Source: Byssothecium circinans (taxonomy: Eukaryota > Ascomycota > Dothideomycetes > Pleosporales > Massarinaceae). From it: a DNA stretch of 64,000 nucleotides. The position numbers and the translations under genes are program-made. The notes under the pieces are model-generated. The model saw only the letters and a list, made by a program, of their open reading frames with translations. It was not told where the DNA came from and did not search any database. Of this stretch, positions 50,340-61,571 are shown piece by piece; the first letter of the stretch is position 1; each line of letters opens with the position of its first letter. The stretch spans positions 68,706-132,705 of the forward strand of contig ML977008.1 of NCBI GenBank assembly GCA_010015675.1. Direction: 5' to 3'.

Positions 50340-50930
50340 TTATTCTTCTTTAAGTTCTAAGTTAGACGCTTTAAACTATTTCCTACCATCTATAAGACTA
50401 CCATTCCCATCAAGCAGTGTAAATTTCCCGTTGCGGACTTCTCTCACTTTGAAGCACCCTTCGCGCCTAGGATTGATAATATAGACACGGTCGTTTGGCT
50501 GAAACATAGGGGGCTAGTAGCAATGTGTGAGAATTATTACTAGGTAAACAGACTTATTTAGCTTACGTTATCGTATTCCTTAACTTTGGGGCGTCCGTCA
50601 TCGTCGCAAAATATGATTGGTGGATCTAGTGATTTTCTGAGGCTGGTTACTAAAATAGTAAAATGTAAGGGATGATCACTTAACTCTTTCATCAATACCA
50701 TCTTCATGAGCTGCGGTCGGCCTGAATAGTTGCGAGTTAGGATTGGGAAATAGATATATGATACAGATATTGCATAAGAAAGTGCAAGTTCAAGTGAGGA
50801 TGCTGATATATTATATCCTGACAAGCTACCGCCCTAATGAAGTACGAGCTCAAGGTCAAACGCAGCTGAAAGTACACAACTGCAGTACGCCTCACTTAAG
50901 GCAGCTAATTTTGTAAGTGGAAGGATTACA
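50340..50930 (-). pseudogene. degraded two-exon gene, unknown
   Basis: On the minus strand, exon 1 reads LTKLAALSEAYCSCVLSAAF, DLELVLH, stop, GGSLSGYNISASSLELALS, and later ILVTSLRKSLDPPIIFCDDD up to the donor at 50,576. A 78-bp intron (50,499-50,576, GTAAGC..TTTCAG) joins to PNDRVYIINPRREGCFKVRE, VRNGKFTLLDGNGSLIDGRK. The second exon looks like a small beta-barrel (KOW/SH3-like: basic, glycine turns). No family name is certain. It is convergent with the caspase-like gene about 110 bp away. Stops are few and RIP-type. Confidence 0.5.
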
Positions 50931-51433
50931 TTTCAGGAAAATTATCTAGATCCTTGAGTTCTACCTTAATTGCGCCTTACCGCAGCTACGACACGTGTCT
51001 TGCATTAGCGTGGCTTAGCAATAGCAACGCTAGTGCGTTCGTCCCCACTAACAAGGCTTAGCCTAAATAGAGTAGTTCTTCTTATTAGATGCCTACAGAC
51101 TAAGTTACTATAAATAATTTTGATACACTTGCCTGTTCATTATAAGTTTCCTCTACTACTGTTCTTAATCTGCTGTGTCGCATATGTTGACGGCATATCC
51201 GCGAGTTACCGATGTTAAACATGGATAGCTTAGTAGTGCGTTCTTATCACCCTCTACTAGTAACGAACCTTTAAGTAAAAGTATTCTAAAAAGTATCTAG
51301 GCTACACTTACATGTTAGATGACAAGGTTCACTAACAATAATGGCGAAAGAGGTGGCTATCTAGGGCACTCAAGACAGAGTATGTTCTAAGTCTAAAGGT
51401 ATATAAAGCACACTAAACTGACTTTTTCCAGTC

Positions 51434-52387
51434 AAAGACAGCCCCTATGGCTACCCTCGGTTTTTAGCATTGATAGCGAGTCACGATCATTTCTATCTAT
51501 GTCAACGTTTCTCCGAGCTGCGTGCACGCATCCTGTTGTTGAAGCAAGATAGGCTATCATACTTGGAGAGCTAATTGCATAAATCTGATCACTAAGAGAC
51601 TGAACCTCTGCGCCTGGGAAGCTGTCGAGCGGATGACTGCAGCAAAAGGATTTCAATCTTGATGCAGATTGACGAGGCACTTGCTGATTATGGTAGGTGT
51701 AAGTTGATCTGCGTCAGCCAGCTCTAACAATAAACGTAGACAATTTAATCCTCAGGAACTAGTAGATACTTAGCTTTGAGTTGGCGAAACCGCAGGCTGT
51801 TTCAAGTTTGCGGAACTGGATCGCTGGAACTGGTTACATTGCGAGGGCAGAAACTACGTACCTTAATCATTCCCGTAATCTGTGTAGCATAGCTCCCACA
51901 GATGATACTATCATGACGTGGTTAGAGAGGGTTGTAGAGAGAATCTCTATTCATCTCTAATAGTCGTTTGGAATGGTGTAGTGTTTCTACTAGTAAGAGA
52001 GCAAGGCTTATGCTAAAAGTATGCAGCATTAGTACTTTGGGCTTTCTAGAGATCCTAAAGTTCATATCATGCCTAAGATATTGACTACACGAACTGCTTG
52101 GATTCTGATGACGCCCTTCATCGTCACGCTTCTGCTTGCACCAGTCATTGTTTGCAATTATCTGGATAGTCTCACCGCCCGACTTGTTACCATCATAGTT
52201 GCTGCAAGTGTTTTCATTGCAGTGGTATTAGGCTCGACTAGAGCAAAGACCACCAAATTAGTTGTGGCGGGTGCAACGTAAGTGTGGAATGCCTCTGTTC
52301 CTTTTAAACAAATGAATAACAGCCCGATATAGATACACCACAGTTTTGATTATATTTATCACGAGCGCTAATGTTTCCATACATTAG
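51434..52387 (+). pseudogene. DUF6594 membrane protein, RIP-degraded
   Basis: Exon 1 (from about 51,434; an upstream exon is likely) reads YGYPRFLALIASHDHFYLCQ, RFSELRARILLLKQDRLSYL, the conserved DUF6594 start. A 67-bp intron lies at 51,693-51,759. Exon 2 has LAKPQAVSSLRNWIAGTGYIA, then the C-terminal membrane region WILMTPFIVTLLLAPVIVC and LVTIIVAASVFIAVVLGSTR. A 55-bp intron (52,278-52,332) leads to the last exon YTTVLIIFITSANVSIH and stop. Internal stops are RIP-type. The family is fungal-specific, membrane-anchored and uncharacterised. It commonly sits near HET and NLR genes, which matches the context, but a function is not known. Confidence 0.8.
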
Positions 52388-53219
52388 CAAGATTCGGGCT
52401 AAGATAGTTCGACGTCGAAATGTCTGAGCAAGAATGGGCTGGCTTCTTACTTTTGCTAGGAATGCTGCTACAAACGAACAGCTGCTAGGGCTAGGGAATA
52501 TGCAGCCCAGCGACTAGCGGGCAAACATTGACTCAGTGATCTGAACTACAAGGGGCAGAAAAGATAGAGGAATTCGACAATGGTAGCCTAATGAACACGT
52601 GATCACGCGTGAAAAGTGGTATTGCGTAGTAGACAAGTGAAGCTATTGGCAAGGAGACTATTAGATAATATTCTTGTTGGTCTTGATTAGATTAGTTTGG
52701 CTTACACTTTTCTGTCAGTTGTTCCTAAACTGGTGGCATCCTAAAATCTGCGCAAAAACCTCTCTGCTTTATCACTATTAACAGGGAGGATGACCGACTC
52801 GCTCTCGCCCTGATTCGTATGTAAAAAGAAAATTGTAATTACACTCGCATGCAAAATCGGCTTCCAGTTTTTGCCCGCACACCCTAGGTAGCGCTTAGCA
52901 CGTAACTTACTTTACCTTATTTATTTTAGCTTCGAGCAGGGATCCCCGCGCGTCGAACAACAGTACATACTGGACGGTACCGGTGGCTCGTTCACTCCGG
53001 AGATTGAGTTCTGCCACATGTGGCTTAGTCTTTCCACCAGCCATTTCTCTCATATTCCCAGTATATCTCGACAAAAGGTGTGGTTGGAGTGGGTCGGCTA
53101 CCCTCTCTGCTTCTAGTGGCGGTATCTGGAGCCAAGTCACTTTATTACCGTTCGATACCACGCGTACGCATGCTTACACAACTCAACCACTCCGCGTTTG
53201 CCTTCTAAATATGGTGGCA
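52388..53219. other. spacer, no supported gene
   Basis: Composition is nearer to normal. A minus-strand open frame at 52,907-53,161 (84 codons) has no motif and could be a remnant exon downstream of the TPR fragment. Nothing else is supported. Confidence 0.4.
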
Positions 53220-53510
53220 TCAGAGTCCCATCTCTACGTCCTCCATTTGCCACCCATTCAAAGCTTCAAACAAAGACCCTGTGTCGGGATGATGAGGGTC
53301 AAGAAATCCATTTCCGTAGTTGAACGCATGTTTTCATTAATGTGACAGTCTTTCAGACTTCAGCGTGAATGCGAGGTTGTTGCTGGTCAGCGTGGCCGGA
53401 TGCTCTTCCCCAAGCACCCTCTTTCTCGTCTCCATCACTTCAGTTCCTAGCTCATCAGCTTCATTCTACCCTAACATCCATCCAGGTTCTTGACCGTCAC
53501 CGGTCTGTAT
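53220..53510 (-). pseudogene. C-terminal TPR remnant of an NLR-type protein
   Basis: On the minus strand one frame reads NEADELGTEVMETRKRVLGE, EHPATLTSNNLAFTLKSERL, two stops, then HHPDTGSLFEALNGWQMEDV, ending EMGL and a stop at 53,220-53,222. This is the kinesin-light-chain-type TPR pattern (VMETRKRVLGEEHPdTLTS.NNLA) and the common terminal segment (HPDT..S..AL..WQ.E) of fungal TPR NLRs. Only about one and a half units remain. It lies just downstream of the HET gene on the same strand, so it may be the relic of a neighbour or of a longer HET-TPR gene. Confidence 0.7.
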
Positions 53511-53554
53511 GTAACCAAAGCCAAAAATACTACTATCCAAAATGTCATTAGAGT

Positions 53555-55819
53555 TCACATCAAAGTGACCTCCTTCATAGTGGCTGGGATGCTATGATAA
53601 TCGCATGTTCCGTATGCGCACTTAATGTCCTTGTTCCACAAGACAAAGAAGCCTATTCGCTCAGCAACCCTCTGGCTCTCGTTCACCCAGTCAACAACCA
53701 AAACAACGAGAAACTTCAAATCTCGTTCATCAGTGGCGTCGTTCGGTTCCTGACCCACAATTATGCCGGTAAAAGCATTCTCTTGTAGCCTCCTGCAGAA
53801 CTCTTTGTCCACATTAGCCTCCCTGGTCAAATGGAGTTCAGTTTGTGTTATGCCGTGTTTACAGGTTTGAAATTCGGCCTCCCACACGTCCCTTTCGCCC
53901 TTGGAAGAGATCCGTACGTTGATCAATGGGGCTTTTATGCGGATCTTGTGGCCGAATTTTGGTCGGGCTTTGGCGTTCCGAATGTAATATTCGAGTTATT
54001 TTATACTAATGTATATTCCACCAGTCTCTTCAAGGCTTTCAAGCCATACCTCTGTGTAGTCAGCGACGTAGAACTGCGCTAGAGTCCAGCCCATGCTAAA
54101 TACCGTACCACACCACCCCACCCAAGACCAGCTAGGAAACGAGGGGCGTCGCTTTGAAGGTCGCTCACTAGCCCATATGAGACCGCTTACGAACAGATCT
54201 TGCCAAGTTCGGGATGGCACCGCTTTTCGATCGTATTGCGACCCCCGCCGGATTGGAATACCCCATATCTGGTATTTAATCTCATCTTGCTTCTGGAGGG
54301 TAGAAAATATCCCAAGCATAGCGTTGAGGGCGTCATCAATCTTAGTCAATGGTCTGCTGGAATAATCCGCAATCAATTCCCAAGCTGACTTCGAATCCAC
54401 TCGAGGAAACAGTGGCCTAAAGTCCGTGAAAGCTCTCAAGGATTGCTTATTCTTGGTGTGTAAGGCGTCCAATGGTTCATGGATAGCCTCTGCGCAGCTC
54501 ATTACGAGGCAATCGTAATAAACTTGGTATTTGGTGAAAATCAGACGCCGCCTCGAAAGAAGGCCCTCCTGGTAGGTCCAAGCTCGTGTCGACCATGTTG
54601 ATGATTTCAGGACCGCTTTTATGCTTGGCATTGTTGACACAAGCAGTCGATTTCCAACCATTGCCCGGTTTTGAGGAATCCTTGGTACAGTGCTCACCCC
54701 TGGAAGTCCGAAAGTGGAGTCGCTGCCAGCCGCAGCAATGATACAAGCAAAAGCGTTCTTGTAGATCCCATCCATGTTGTGAATTTGCGTCAGACGATCT
54801 TTTTCGTCGTTCTGCTTGATGCAATAACGATCAACCCAGAGAAACCGATGATCGAGCTTCAATGCAAGGACGATTGCATCTTCGATCACATTGGGTAGAG
54901 TCTCGGGCAATTTCTCGCTCCATTCCATTTGCTCCGCGGAAGGCGCGTCGCCCCAGACGTATGATAACGCTAGGTAGCGACAAGTTTTTGGATTCTGACT
55001 CGTGATGATTCGGCGTTCGCAATCGATAACTCGAAGGAGTGGAACAAAGTCAACAGACGAGAGATCCTGCGTGCCGCATGTTCGAGTGTGATGACACTCG
55101 CAATAACTCATCCAGCTCTTCAATGTATCAAAATCCACGGTTTCAGGATTCAAAGCACGTCCCTCAAACTTTGAAGTTTCTGTAACCCCCGAAGGATCCG
55201 AAGTTGCTATGAAACCGGCTTCGCTTAGTTCTCTAAGTTGAAAAGAGTTCCTAGTTGAGGGAAGTACACCGAGGAAAATTGTATCGGTAACCATCGGGCA
55301 ATTTCGAGGTGTACGATCGTGGCAATTGTTGGCTGGATATGACCGTAAGCTGGAAAAGGCCACTAGCTGGCCGCGCTGGTCCTTTGGAGTTCCTGGCAGC
55401 TGCATCGCTGCGAAAAGACAGCAGACCTGACAAGAGGTGTTCCATTCGCCTTTTATGGGCCCGAGGTCGATTTGAAAAGCCCCCTTTCGGGTATTTATAT
55501 TTGCTGCGAACATTCTGTCGAACTGGATTGATGAGCACCGCGTACAGAGATCCGGAGGTCCCTTGGCTCTCGGTCGTGATATGAAAGCTGGGTAATCGGG
55601 GCTATCGGCGGCATGCTGGTCGCTATGATACTCCTCAAGCTTGCGTTTTGCTGGAGATTGTCGGTTTTGCACGACATCTGACGGTAGCTGAATGTATTCG
55701 CAAGCCCGCACTTCCTCGCCAAGGCGTTTCCGGTCTTCCATCGCGTCGGCCACCGTATTGATGTAGCTGGCGACTTCGGATGCGTCGAAGACGCTGGCGG
55801 TAGTACTGAGTGGCTCCAT
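53555..55819 (-). pseudogene. HET-domain protein with one premature stop
   Basis: From ATG 55,819 (good context, MEPLSTTASV) the frame stays open for 607 codons to TAA at 53,996-53,998. It then continues in the same frame (LEYYIRNAKARPKFGHKI, KGERDVWEAEFQTCKH, and so on) to a stop at 53,555, 755 codons in all. The HET domain shows YLALSYVWGDA (282-292), FLWVDRYCIKQND (326-338) and the later AWTYQEGLLSRRRL. The N-terminal region has LCTRC and SCQVCCLF cysteines. HET proteins control heterokaryon incompatibility and cell death. The stop fits one Gln codon mutated to TAA, so a truncated but HET-complete protein could still be made. An alternative start 22 codons upstream (55,885) is less likely. 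Confidence 0.85.
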
Positions 55820-56446
55820 GTTGTCGACAAGATGCAACACGTTCGGCGCAATCGAAAGCCTCACGTCTGTTGAAAAAGTTAGCATCTACGCGTCACCGCC
55901 AGAGAATACATTCGTCAAACCTACTAGAGGATCGAGAAACGGATCATCACTCGCTCAGAAGAGCGTTGTCATTGTCACGGGAGTTTCGCATTCGAAGGAG
56001 ATCTTGTTTCTGCTGGATTTGATCGAGATAAAATCAGCTGGGCTGCCTCCAGCCTGTAGCAGAAATTATTCCTAGGCAGCTGCACAGCCGACACTGTTGT
56101 CAAGTTCGTGTGGCGGAGCACCAACCAGGCTGCGGAGTACACGAGCCACTAGTACCGTCCAGTATGTACCGTTTGACACTGCAGGGATATCCTGCTCGAA
56201 GCTAAAGCCGATAAGGTAAAGTCTATGCCAAGCGCTGCAGGGGGTGTGCGGGACAAAGTTCAGCAGCGTGCAAAAACCGGAAGCCGATTGTGCAAGCGAG
56301 TGTATTGGATTATTCTATGTCGCAATCTCAGAATATTTCATTAACAAAAATTGGGCCATGTCGAAGGTAGACCATCGGACCATGAAGAGCGGATCCGGTA
56401 AAGCGGGCGCAGCTGGCGCAAGGATCTGATGCAGCGCGACCGCCAA
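55820..56446. other. upstream region of the HET gene
   Basis: Unmutated, GC-normal sequence up to the start of the right inverted arm. Short open frames on the plus strand overlap the HET 5-prime end or lack motifs and are not called. It probably contains the HET promoter. Confidence 0.5.
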
Positions 56447-56922
56447 GCCGGCAAATTTCCTCACCGGTCGGCCGAACGGCGATACACATCCCGCCACGTC
56501 TCGCTTGCTATGCAAACGACGAGTCCTCTGGAAGTCGGTAGGGGGCAGAGATTGCAATTGCATTCACCAATGAACTACGCTTAGTGACTTTAGTGGACCC
56601 TTATGCACATTGCCCTATATGAAAGAGTGGTATGGAATGCGCCTATTAACTAGTGAAGCAGAGATAGCCTAGAGAGGCACCTCAGCACAGCTTACTAGAA
56701 GGGAGCCTTATGGATAGTTCTAGTTATAAAGCGTGTTTTTAGTAGTGCAACATTTAAGGTGTTCTAAAGAGTCTAATACCTATAGCAAGGCTAACTTCTT
56801 AAACCTACATACTAAAAGCTTAATACCTGCCTCTATAAGGCGTACTAAGTATAGATTTTCTTTATAGCTTATAGCTACAGCGTACTAACTATTAGCTATA
56901 GTAGTAGACTAAGCTTAGTAAG

Positions 56923-57276
56923 TACCCTACTATAGTAGTACTAGAAATAAGAGAAGTAAGCTTAGGTAATAAGGCTAGCTAGACTAATAGATTTAAGAAG
57001 TATTTTCTAGAAGTTTATAGTAAGCCTCATCTTAGTTAGGTAGTGCGTGAAGTAGGTAATTATATACTAACTTTTTATAAAGGTAATTAGGTAGACGGCA
57101 TAGTAAGCTTATTTAACGTTATTATTAGTAGTAGTTATTACCTTTCTATAAATAGCCTTATAAATATAGAGCTATTTTATACTAAGCTAGAACTAGTCAC
57201 TACACTTTATATTATAAGTAATAAAGAGCTATCTTTTTTCGCAAAGCTCTATAAAGATCTAATAAATAATGTGTAA
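56923..57276 (+). pseudogene. degraded 118-codon ORF upstream of the right CHAT gene
   Basis: One frame with four RIP-type stops reads YPTIVVLEIREVSLGNK, NRFKKYFLEVYSKPHLS, VDGIVSLFNVIISSSYYL and LFYTKLELVTTLYIISNKEL. It could be a remnant of a short gene or the N-terminal exon of the CHAT gene. No family is recognised. The same segment exists inverted in the left arm around 46,870-47,220. Confidence 0.3.
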
Positions 57277-57699
57277 ATTAAACTATATATTTTTATATAC
57301 TTCCTTTTTTTTATAAGAATCTTTTTAATGGAATACTTTAAACAATCTATTTAGTAGATAGAAGGATAGGTAGTAGTAACTAATTTTAATAATCTTAACT
57401 ACGCTTAGTAATTATAACTACTTAACTTGCTATCTACTAGGATATATAAAGTTATATATATTTCTTAGAAGCTATTACTTTCCTTAATAGGAAAGAAGTA
57501 AGCTAAATTTTATATAAATTTTTTATTATAGAAGAAGATATTATAGGTACAAGCTTTGCATAGGAGAAGAAAAGGCTATGCTTAGGTTTTTTTAGAAGGT
57601 GGACGTTCCTAGATAAAAGAACATGCTACTAACGCTTTTAGACCTATTTATCTAAGGACTAGGCAAAAGTCTATATCTAACAAAGTAGATACTTAAATA

Positions 57700-60600
57700 A
57701 TGCATTAAAATAATAAAGTAGTTAGACTATTCTAGAACTATAAGTGATATAGTAGTAGAGAAAACTTAGATAAGACTATTAAGATTATAAAGTAAGTAAT
57801 AGATATTATAGCCTAAGGATCTAAAAATTTTACTAGAAAGTTAAGCAACTTTAGTGCTATACTTAGCACGTAATTTAAGAGAATTAGGTTAATAGATAAT
57901 CTTAACCATATAGTTAAGGTTAGCAATATAGCGGTTAATGCTACTTCTTAGGGCTACCCTAATTAAGCTGCTATCTTAAATAACCTTAGAAACTTGCTTA
58001 GTAGGTGATTTAAGAGGACTAGATTAATAGATAAACTTAACCATATAATTAAGGTTAGTAATATAGTGATTAATACTACTCCTTAAGACTACCCTAATTA
58101 AGCTAGCTAGTTGAATAACTTTAGAATCTAGCTTAGTAGGTGATTTAGGAGGACTAGGTTAATAGATAATCTTAACCATGTAGTTAAGGTTAGTAATATA
58201 GCGGTTAATGCTACTCCTTAAGACTACTTTAATTAAGCTAGCTAGTTGAATAACCTTAGAACCTAGCTTAGTAAGCAATTTAGGAGGATTAAGTTAATAG
58301 AAGATTTTAACCATGTAGTTAAGGTTAGTGACATAGTAGTTAATACTACTTCTTAAGACTACCCTAATTAAGCTAGCTACTTAAATAACTTTAGAACTTA
58401 GCTTAGCACGCAATTTAAAAGGACTAGGTTAATAGATAATCTTAACCATGTGATTAAGGTTAGTGATATAGCAGTTAATGCCACTCCCTAGAACTATCCT
58501 AATTAAGCTATATACTTAAACAGCCTTAGAAATAGGCTTAGTATGTGATTTAAGAAGACTAGATTAATGGATGATCTTAACTATACAGTTAAGATTAGTA
58601 ATATAGCGGTTAATGCCACTCCTTAGGACTACCCTAATTAAGCTATATACTTAAGCAGCCTTAGAAATAGGCTTAGCACGCGATTTAAGAGGACTAGGTT
58701 AATAGAAGATCTTAACCATGCGGTTAAGGTTAGTAACATAGCAGTTAATGCCACTCCTTAGGGCTACCCTAATTAAGCTATATATACTTAAATAACCTTA
58801 GAACCTAGCTTAGCAGGCGATTTAAGAAGACTAGGTTAATAGAAGATCTTAACCGTGCGGTTAAGGTTAGTGATATAGTAGTTAATGTTACTCTTTAAGA
58901 CTACTCTAATTAAGCTAGCTACTTAAATAATCTTGGAACCTAGCTTAGCAGGCGATTTAAGAGGACTAGGTTAATGGATGATCTTAACCGTGCAGTCAAG
59001 ATTAATGATATAGCGGTTGATGCTACTCCTTAGAGCTACCCTAATTAAGCTAGCTACTTAAATAACCTTAGAACCTAGCTTAGCATGCGATTTAAAAGGA
59101 CTAGGTTAATGGACAATCTTAACCGTGCAGTTAAGGTTAGTGATATAGCGGTTAATACTACTCCTTAGGACTACTCTAATTAAGCTAGCTAGTTAAACAA
59201 CCTTAGAAATAAGCTTAGTACGCGATTTAAGAGGACTAGGTTAATGGATGATCTTAACTATGTAGTTAAGGTTAGTGATATAGTAGTTAATGCTACTCCT
59301 TAAGGCTACCTTAATTAAGCTAGCTACTTAAATAATCTTAGAACTTAGCTTAGCACGCGATTTAAGAGGACTAGGTTAATAGATAATCTTAACTATGCAG
59401 TCAAGGTTAGTGACATAGCAGTTAATGCCACTCTTTAGGACTACTCTAATTAAGCTAGCTAGTTGAATAGTCTTAGAAATAGGCTTAGCACGTAATTTAA
59501 GAGGACTAGGTCAATGGACAATCTTAACTATATAGTTAAGGTTAGTGATATAGCGGTTAATACTACTCCTTAAGACTATCCTAATTAAGCTAGCTAGTTG
59601 AACAGCCTTAGAAATAAGCTTAGCACGTGATTTAAGAGGACTAGGTTAATAGATGATTTTAACTATACTTTATTCTATTATAAGGAAGGTTAGGTTTACC
59701 GTACTTCTCTACTATCTATCCGCATTAGTTCAGCTTAGCGCGCTGCTAACATCCTTGCCTCCTAGCTTAGGTAGGAAGAAGCAAGTAGCCTTTTAAAAGG
59801 CGCGGTAAAGCTGCTCCCCATTATAAGCCTACGGCTGCTAAGGAATAATAATAAGCAGCATATTCTTAGATAGTTTTCTAGGTTAGCTTCTATAGCTGCA
59901 GCTATCTACCTAGAAGTAGGAAAGGATAAGTATTAAGCCTTAAAGCTATTAGAGCTAGATTATTGCGTTATTACTAGGCTCTTATTAAAGATGCGCATAG
60001 ATATCTCTAATCTTAAATAGTAGCATCCTATGTTAGCGGCGGAGTTTAAATCCCTTTAGAAAGAGCTAGACGTACCTCTTAGTAAAACAACTCCACTAGG
60101 TAATAGCACATTTTCATAGAAATTTTAAGCAAATCAACGGTTTATAGTAGATAGAAGACTAAAAAAACTTATTATAGAAATACGTGGTTAGCCTAGCTTC
60201 TAGAACTTTCTTCTCCTGCCAAATCTAAAGGAGCTTATAGCTGCTGTAGACTAAAGCGCAATTATTATTGTTAACGTAAGCTCGCATTGTTGCGATGCTT
60301 TTCTTGTTAAGTATTATTAGATTTAAGTATTACCGCTGCCTTACCTAAAAGAGAAGGAGCTAAAAGAAAAAGTTTAGTAGTAGTTAATTAAATCCTTATA
60401 AATACTACAGTAGCTATAGGATGTTGCTATAGGCCTTATTTTAGATGCACTTAGATATTAATGCCTACCTTCTAACAATAACTTGCTACGTATATAGTAG
60501 ATTTCTATAAGAGTTCTTAGCTATTTCCTAATCTACGCGGCGGGATATCACACTAAAGGGTCAACTAAAATAGTGCTTAATAGAGTAATGTCATCCTATA

Positions 60601-61571
60601 GCTCATTAATAAAGGCATTAGTATATAGGCGCTAATATAGTATTTATAGCGCTACTAAATCTACTTTAAAACACGCTTTTTTAGTTGCTATATAGGAAAC
60701 TCTATATCTCTTAAAAGGCTTAGACCTTCTTTTTACTATAAGAGAAGTAGAAATGCTGACTAATCTCTGCCTATTACTGTAGCTTAAAGTAGTTACGCTA
60801 CCCTAGCGCAAGAAAGAAGTTCTAGCATACTTGCGAGCCTGCAAGATTTTCCATTTCACTAGCTATAGGTACTTAGATGCCTTAGATCCTTCACGAAGCT
60901 ATCTACTCTTAGAGGATAGAGAAAAGAGCCTACTAACCATAGAAGATCTTTAAGAGTACGCGATCTAAAAGAGCTCTCTATTCCTTAGTTATCTCTTAGC
61001 CTGCTCAACTAGCGCAAATAAGGTAGAAAAATTTATTAATAAAGGAATCTATCTAGTAAGCGCGTTCTAACTAGTGGGGTTCTAGCACGTTATTAGGACG
61101 CTCTAGGAAGTATCTAACAGCTACTATATAAATATAGCTAAGGTGTTTTATAAGATAATCTAGGATGAGGGGATAAAAGATATAGTAATATATTAGGGCC
61201 TCTATTAGGCAGTTAAGGTGCTACGGGACGGGCGCGTTAAAGAGATCACGTAACTAAGAAGAGATACAAAGCTTTATAAGGAAAGCTATAAGAATTTACT
61301 AGAGAGCTTATAATATTAGGCTCTATATATCTACTATAGCGTATAGGCGTTGGCTAGGGTAGACTAAGGCGTTAGTAGGTTATTTATAAGGCTTCTCATT
61401 CTATTGCGCAGTTTCTTTATATTAGCTAGCCGTTTTAAAAAAGGACATGATTTAGTAGGAGTAGTAGGTGGTTCATCTATCACTTAGGTGTTAGCTTGCT
61501 ACGGTAATGCTCCAGGGGTAGCTGATAGGGCGCTTAGGTGGCAAATCGCTACCAGCATAATTAAGCAGTGA
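57700..61571 (+). pseudogene. CHAT-domain protease with TPR-like repeats, right copy, RIP-degraded
   Basis: ATG at 57,700 precedes a short N-terminal part (ENLDKTIKIIK). Then come about 13 TPR-like 45-residue repeats and a linker reading LASIAAAIYLEVGKDKY, LKLLELDYCVITRLLLKMRID-like sequence. The CHAT domain spans about 60,200-61,330. CKIFHFTSYRYLDALDPSRS occupies the HFAGHG active-site position, with the second His now Tyr, and YLLACSTSANKVEKFI contains the catalytic-Cys SACST-like motif. It continues with LVSAF, GF, HVIRTL and a helical end. The reading from the CHAT active site to TGA 61,571 has no frameshift; one or more frame changes lie upstream. Numerous RIP stops inactivate it. The active-site His damage is also G/C to A/T. 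Confidence 0.8.
57880..59660 (+). repeat. 135-bp tandem array, about 13 units (coding TPR-like repeats)
   Basis: Mirror of the array at 44,470-46,300. Units encode RFKRTRLMDDLNRAVK, VSDIAVN, TP, stop, and so on. Variation between neighbouring units is mostly C/T and G/A, consistent with RIP on an array of originally near-identical units. Confidence 0.85.

Noticed and set aside
52907..53161. 84-codon minus-strand open frame
   Set aside because: No motif, no clear splice link to the TPR remnant, and the surroundings are partly mutated. Kept only as a possible remnant exon.
56244..56563. Short open frames near the right arm junction
   Set aside because: They straddle the junction of arm and centre, on both strands, without any motif.
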